From Bacteroidales bacterium (GTDB lineage Bacteria; Bacteroidota; Bacteroidia; Bacteroidales; Muribaculaceae): a DNA stretch of 11,434 bases. Of the stretch, positions 9,322-11,434 are shown one piece after another (the stretch's first letter is position 1; each line of letters begins with the position of its first letter). The translations under genes were made by a program, and so were the position numbers. Where the stretch lies: NCBI GenBank assembly GCA_004552395.1, contig SFOK01000052.1:1-11434 (forward strand), given 5' to 3'. Below the pieces are notes generated by a model. That model saw nothing but the letters and a program-made list of their open reading frames with translations. It did no database searches and was not told where the DNA came from.

Positions 9322-10395
9322 TCAGAACCCTTTGTCCCTGCCGGAGCTGACCATCTCCCAGTCGGAGTCGGCCATTAGCTTCACAAGTTGCTCGAACGTG
9401 GTCTTGCACGGGTTCCAGCCCAGCTTGGTGCGTGCTTTCTCGGGATTGCCAAGCAGGGTCTCCACCTCGGAGGGACGGAAGAAACGCGGATCCACTTCCA
9501 CAAGCACACGCCCTTCGGAGTCGATCCCTTTCTCGTCGAGTCCTTTACCTTCCCAGTGGAGCTTGATGCCGAGGTGCTCGAAAGCCATCTGTGTGAACTC
9601 GCGCACCGAATGTTGCTCGCCGGTGGCTATCACGAAATCTTCGGGCTCTTTCTGCTGCATGATGAGCCACATGCACTCCACATAGTCGCGGGCATAGCCC
9701 CAGTCGCGCAGGGCGTCGAGGTTGCCCAGGTAGAGCTTGTCCTGCTTGCCGGCCTTGATGCGGGCTGCCGCCAGTGTGATCTTGCGTGTCACGAAGTTCT
9801 CGCCGCGGCGCTCGCTCTCGTGGTTGAACAGTATGCCATTCACGGCATACATGCCGTAAGCCTCGCGGTAATTCTTTGTGATCCAGTAGGCGTAAAGCTT
9901 GGCGCAGGCGTAGGGACTGCAGGGCGCGAAAGGTGTGGTCTCGCTCTGCGGCACCTCCCTCACCTTGCCGAAAAGCTCGCTTGTGGAGGCCTGGTAGACC
10001 TTGGTGAGCTTCTCGCGGTGGAGTATGCGCACAGCCTCAAGCAGGCGCAATGTGCCCACGGCGTCGGTGTCGGCCGTGTATTCCGGCACCTCGAACGATA
10101 CCTTCACATGGCTCTGGGCCGCGAGGTTGTAGATCTCTGTAGGTTGCGTCTCCTCTATGATGCGGATTAGCGACGAGGAGTCGGTCATGTCGCCGTAGTG
10201 GAGGTTGATGCGGCGGCTTTGGCGCATGTCGCGCACCCAGTTTTCGAGGTACAGATGCTCTATTCGGCCCGTGTTGAAGCTCGACGAGCGGCGTATTATC
10301 CCGTGGACTTCATATCCTTTCTCGAGAAGGAACTCGGCCAGATAAGAGCCGTCCTGACCGGTGATGCCGGTTATCAGTGCAATATTTTTCTTCAT
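9322..10395 (-). CDS. gmd: GDP-mannose 4,6-dehydratase
   Basis: This 357-residue SDR enzyme removes water from GDP-D-mannose to give GDP-4-keto-6-deoxy-D-mannose, the first committed step to GDP-L-fucose and related 6-deoxyhexoses. The Rossmann motif is TGITGQDGSYL (glycines 10, 13, 16). The catalytic set is Thr138 and Glu140 in QASTSELFG, and Tyr162 and Lys166 in SPYACAK. The family hallmark NHESERRGENFVTRKIT occupies residues 191-207, and RRSSSFNTGRIEHLY (35-49) is the conserved NADP/oligomer loop. Length is standard. The frame stays open upstream to 10518, but those 41 extra codons overlap the HAD gene and look unlike any GMD. The chosen ATG at 10395 gives the canonical MKKNIALITG start and forms an ATGA overlap with the HAD stop (10392-10394), suggesting translational coupling. 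The next gene, fcl, uses its product. Confidence 0.98.
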   Translation of the reverse strand: MKKNIALITGITGQDGSYLAEFLLEKGYEVHGIIRRSSSFNTGRIEHLYLENWVRDMRQSRRINLHYGDMTDSSSLIRIIEETQPTEIYNLAAQSHVKVSFEVPEYTADTDAVGTLRLLEAVRILHREKLTKVYQASTSELFGKVREVPQSETTPFAPCSPYACAKLYAYWITKNYREAYGMYAVNGILFNHESERRGENFVTRKITLAAARIKAGKQDKLYLGNLDALRDWGYARDYVECMWLIMQQKEPEDFVIATGEQHSVREFTQMAFEHLGIKLHWEGKGLDEKGIDSEGRVLVEVDPRFFRPSEVETLLGNPEKARTKLGWNPCKTTFEQLVKLMADSDWEMVSSGRDKGF

Positions 10396-11228
10396 AATAT
10401 TTTGGTGAGGAGGTCTGAGAGAGAGTCTATGGTGAACTGAGGATTCTTCTCCTCGGGTGTTTGCGGTCTCTGCGGGTGGATATTGCGGCCTCGGTCGGCC
10501 ACGCAGACGGTGGTCCATCCCATCAGGTTGGGGTTGAGGAAATCTTTGTCGGGATTGTCGCCCGCATAGATGAAACGCCGGGCTTCAGGGTAGCGGTGCA
10601 CGAACCAGGCGAACGGCTCAAAATCATGTTTGTCGTGGCCGTGCTCCCCGGAGATATAGATATTTTCTGGCTGAAAGAGCGCATCGAGGCCCAGAGCTCG
10701 GATCTTGAGGCGCTGCCCCAGGGAACGGCCGTCGGTGGCGATGCCGAGCTTCACGCCGCGACGCTGCAGCTCCTGCAGAGTGTGCAGCGAGTCGGCAGGC
10801 AGTGAGATCTCGGGCAGATGAGTGCGGTAGATATCCACCCACGCCGCGATATTCTTCTCCGCTTCGGCTCCTGTTTCTTCTTCGGCTCCTGTTTCTTCTT
10901 CGGCTCCTGTTTCTTCTTCGGCTCCTGTTTCCGCTTCAGCCCCTGCCTCCGCTCCGGTCCCTGCGAGACCCAACTCGCGGGCCAAGGCATCGAAAGCGTT
11001 TTCCCCGCTCAGGTAGGCATCCTTCATAATCCGGAACGTCTCTGCATCGCTCTTCGCCGAGGCCTCTCCGGCGGCGCCTTTCTCGGCCTCTCCGGCGGCT
11101 ACAGACTCGGCCACAGCCCGGAAGCCGGAGAAGACATAATCTTCCTCGGGGTATAGCGTGTCGTCGAGGTCAAAGACCACCACATCGCCGTGATAGGAAA
11201 GGTCCGATGACGGATTGTAGAAGTCCAT
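10392..11228 (-). CDS. HAD-superfamily hydrolase with a repeat-bearing acidic insertion in its cap
   Basis: This 278-residue predicted cytoplasmic phosphatase has all four HAD motifs: FDLDDTLYPE (nucleophile Asp20, general acid/base Asp22), IATDGRS (Thr165), Lys200 in HDKHDFEPF, and GDNPDKDF (Asp224, Asp228) for Mg. The cap between motifs I and II is of the C1 helical type (YjjG/Gph-like). It contains an Ala/Glu/Gly-rich stretch at residues ~90-124 with EEETGA repeated, plus a smaller AAGEA repeat near residues 51-65. Relatives are usually ~230-240 residues, so the extra length is largely this low-complexity part. The substrate is unknown; such genes occur in surface-polysaccharide clusters, and a sugar- or nucleotide-phosphate is a guess. 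I start it at the ATG at 11228. The upstream in-frame ATG at 11252 lies only two bases from a promoter -7 element and would precede the predicted transcript start. It appears to be first in the operon and overlaps gmd by ATGA. Confidence 0.9.
   Translation of the reverse strand: MDFYNPSSDLSYHGDVVVFDLDDTLYPEEDYVFSGFRAVAESVAAGEAEKGAAGEASAKSDAETFRIMKDAYLSGENAFDALARELGLAGTGAEAGAEAETGAEEETGAEEETGAEEETGAEAEKNIAAWVDIYRTHLPEISLPADSLHTLQELQRRGVKLGIATDGRSLGQRLKIRALGLDALFQPENIYISGEHGHDKHDFEPFAWFVHRYPEARRFIYAGDNPDKDFLNPNLMGWTTVCVADRGRNIHPQRPQTPEEKNPQFTIDSLSDLLTKIL
10865..10936 (-). repeat. 18-base in-frame tandem repeat in the HAD gene
   Basis: On the plus strand CGGCTCCTGTTTCTTCTT occurs three times without a mismatch (10865-10882, 10883-10900, 10901-10918). 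A fourth copy follows with two changes (10919-10936), and then more decayed copies to about 10964. Each unit is six codons (EEETGA on the coding strand), so copy-number change by slippage would keep the frame. The coding strand is purine-rich here. Confidence 0.93.
11061..11099 (-). repeat. 15-base direct repeat, 24-base period, in the HAD gene
   Basis: GGCCTCTCCGGCGGC occurs at 11061-11075 and again at 11085-11099. The offset of 24 bases is eight codons, producing a duplicated AAGEA motif early in the cap domain. It is separate from the 18-base array about 130 bases away. Confidence 0.8.
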
Positions 11229-11253
11229 AGGGCTTGATAGTTCTTTAAGCATA

Positions 11254-11285
11254 CAAAGGTACTAAGAATTCCCGATAACGCCAAA
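11254..11285 (-). promoter_or_regulatory. Bacteroides-type promoter for the HAD-gmd-fcl-GT4-methylase operon
   Basis: On the minus strand TTTG (11285-11282) is followed after exactly 20 bases by TACCTTTG (11261-11254), the same spacing as the valS promoter and a match to TTTG/TAnnTTTG. The transcript should begin near 11247, about 19 bases before the ATG at 11228. No comparable element was found in the junctions between the five genes, so this probably drives the whole operon. Confidence 0.72.
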
Positions 11286-11355
11286 GCCGGGAAAAAGATT
11301 CCGGAAATCTAATGTGAAAATCTTGTGAAATATTGGAAAAGTTTAAAAACAGCTG

Positions 11356-11388
11356 TTGTCGCTGTCCCGGAAATCATCCTTAATTTTG
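11356..11388 (+). promoter_or_regulatory. Probable divergent promoter for a gene beyond the right edge
   Basis: TAATTTTG at 11381-11388 on the plus strand is a full TAnnTTTG -7 match, identical to the valS -7 element. The -33 part is weaker: TTG at 11356-11358 with a 22-base gap. The A/T-rich run at 11310-11350 lies upstream of it. A transcript would start near 11394. An ATG at 11422 could begin its gene, but only four codons are visible, so I do not annotate one. Confidence 0.5.
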
Positions 11389-11434
11389 CAAGTGTCCGCC
11401 GCTTCGGGAGATTCTGTGCGCATGGCATCGCCGC

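Noticed and set aside
9197..9409. Small 70-codon gene across the gmd-fcl junction
   Set aside because: More than a third of it overlaps the gmd 3' end in another frame, no promoter was seen, and its stop falls inside the fcl start. Kept only as a remark on the spacer.
10396..10518. 41-codon N-terminal extension of gmd
   Set aside because: It overlaps the HAD gene, has Arg/Pro/His-rich shadow composition, and precedes the canonical MKKNIALITG start that is set by an ATGA overlap.
10865..10936. Possible CRISPR-like array
   Set aside because: The units are contiguous with no spacers, 18 bases long, and in frame within a coding gene; this is a tandem coding repeat.

Overview
The window looks like chromosomal DNA from a member of the Bacteroidota, most likely order Bacteroidales. 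Three things point there: promoter elements of the Bacteroides type (TTTG, about 20 bases, TAnnTTTG), gene starts without a clear Shine-Dalgarno sequence, and a protein set (S9 peptidase, gmd/fcl pair, Bacteroidales-style TrmH-like methylase) typical of gut Bacteroidales. G+C is about 60% over most genes, by hand counts of a few lines. I cannot name the family or genus with confidence. Every gene I can support is on the minus strand, so transcription runs from the right end to the left end.

Right block (about 11290 down to 6285): a five-gene operon, apparently from one promoter at 11254-11285. In order of transcription it encodes a HAD-family phosphatase with an unusual repeat-bearing insertion, GDP-mannose 4,6-dehydratase (gmd), GDP-L-fucose synthase (fcl), a membrane GT4-type sugar-1-phosphate transferase (MraY/WecA superfamily) and a SpoU/TrmH-type RNA 2'-O-methyltransferase. 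Three of the four junctions are ATGA stop/start overlaps. gmd and fcl together turn GDP-mannose into GDP-L-fucose. The GT4 enzyme would load a first sugar phosphate onto undecaprenyl phosphate. The likely output is a fucose-containing surface glycan (capsule, O-antigen-like polymer or protein O-glycan). The HAD enzyme and the methylase have no proven role in that pathway.

Middle block (6284 to 3361): valyl-tRNA synthetase (valS) with its own Bacteroides-type promoter at 6214-6245, a leader of about 90 bases containing a GC-rich hairpin, and a long stem-loop just past its stop codon.

Left block (3337 to 1): a large secreted S9 (prolyl oligopeptidase) peptidase, then 79 bases later a secreted alpha/beta hydrolase that runs off the left edge. 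The hydrolase is clearly lower in G+C than its neighbours. Neither gene shows a recognisable promoter.

The right end (11286-11434) is A/T-rich and non-coding. It carries a probable plus-strand promoter for a divergent gene beyond the window. I saw no rRNA, tRNA, CRISPR array, insertion sequence, phage gene or defence system. Most of the window is ordinary. The least ordinary features are the 18-base tandem repeat inside the HAD gene and the placement of an RNA methylase, translationally coupled, in a GDP-fucose/lipid-linked sugar operon.
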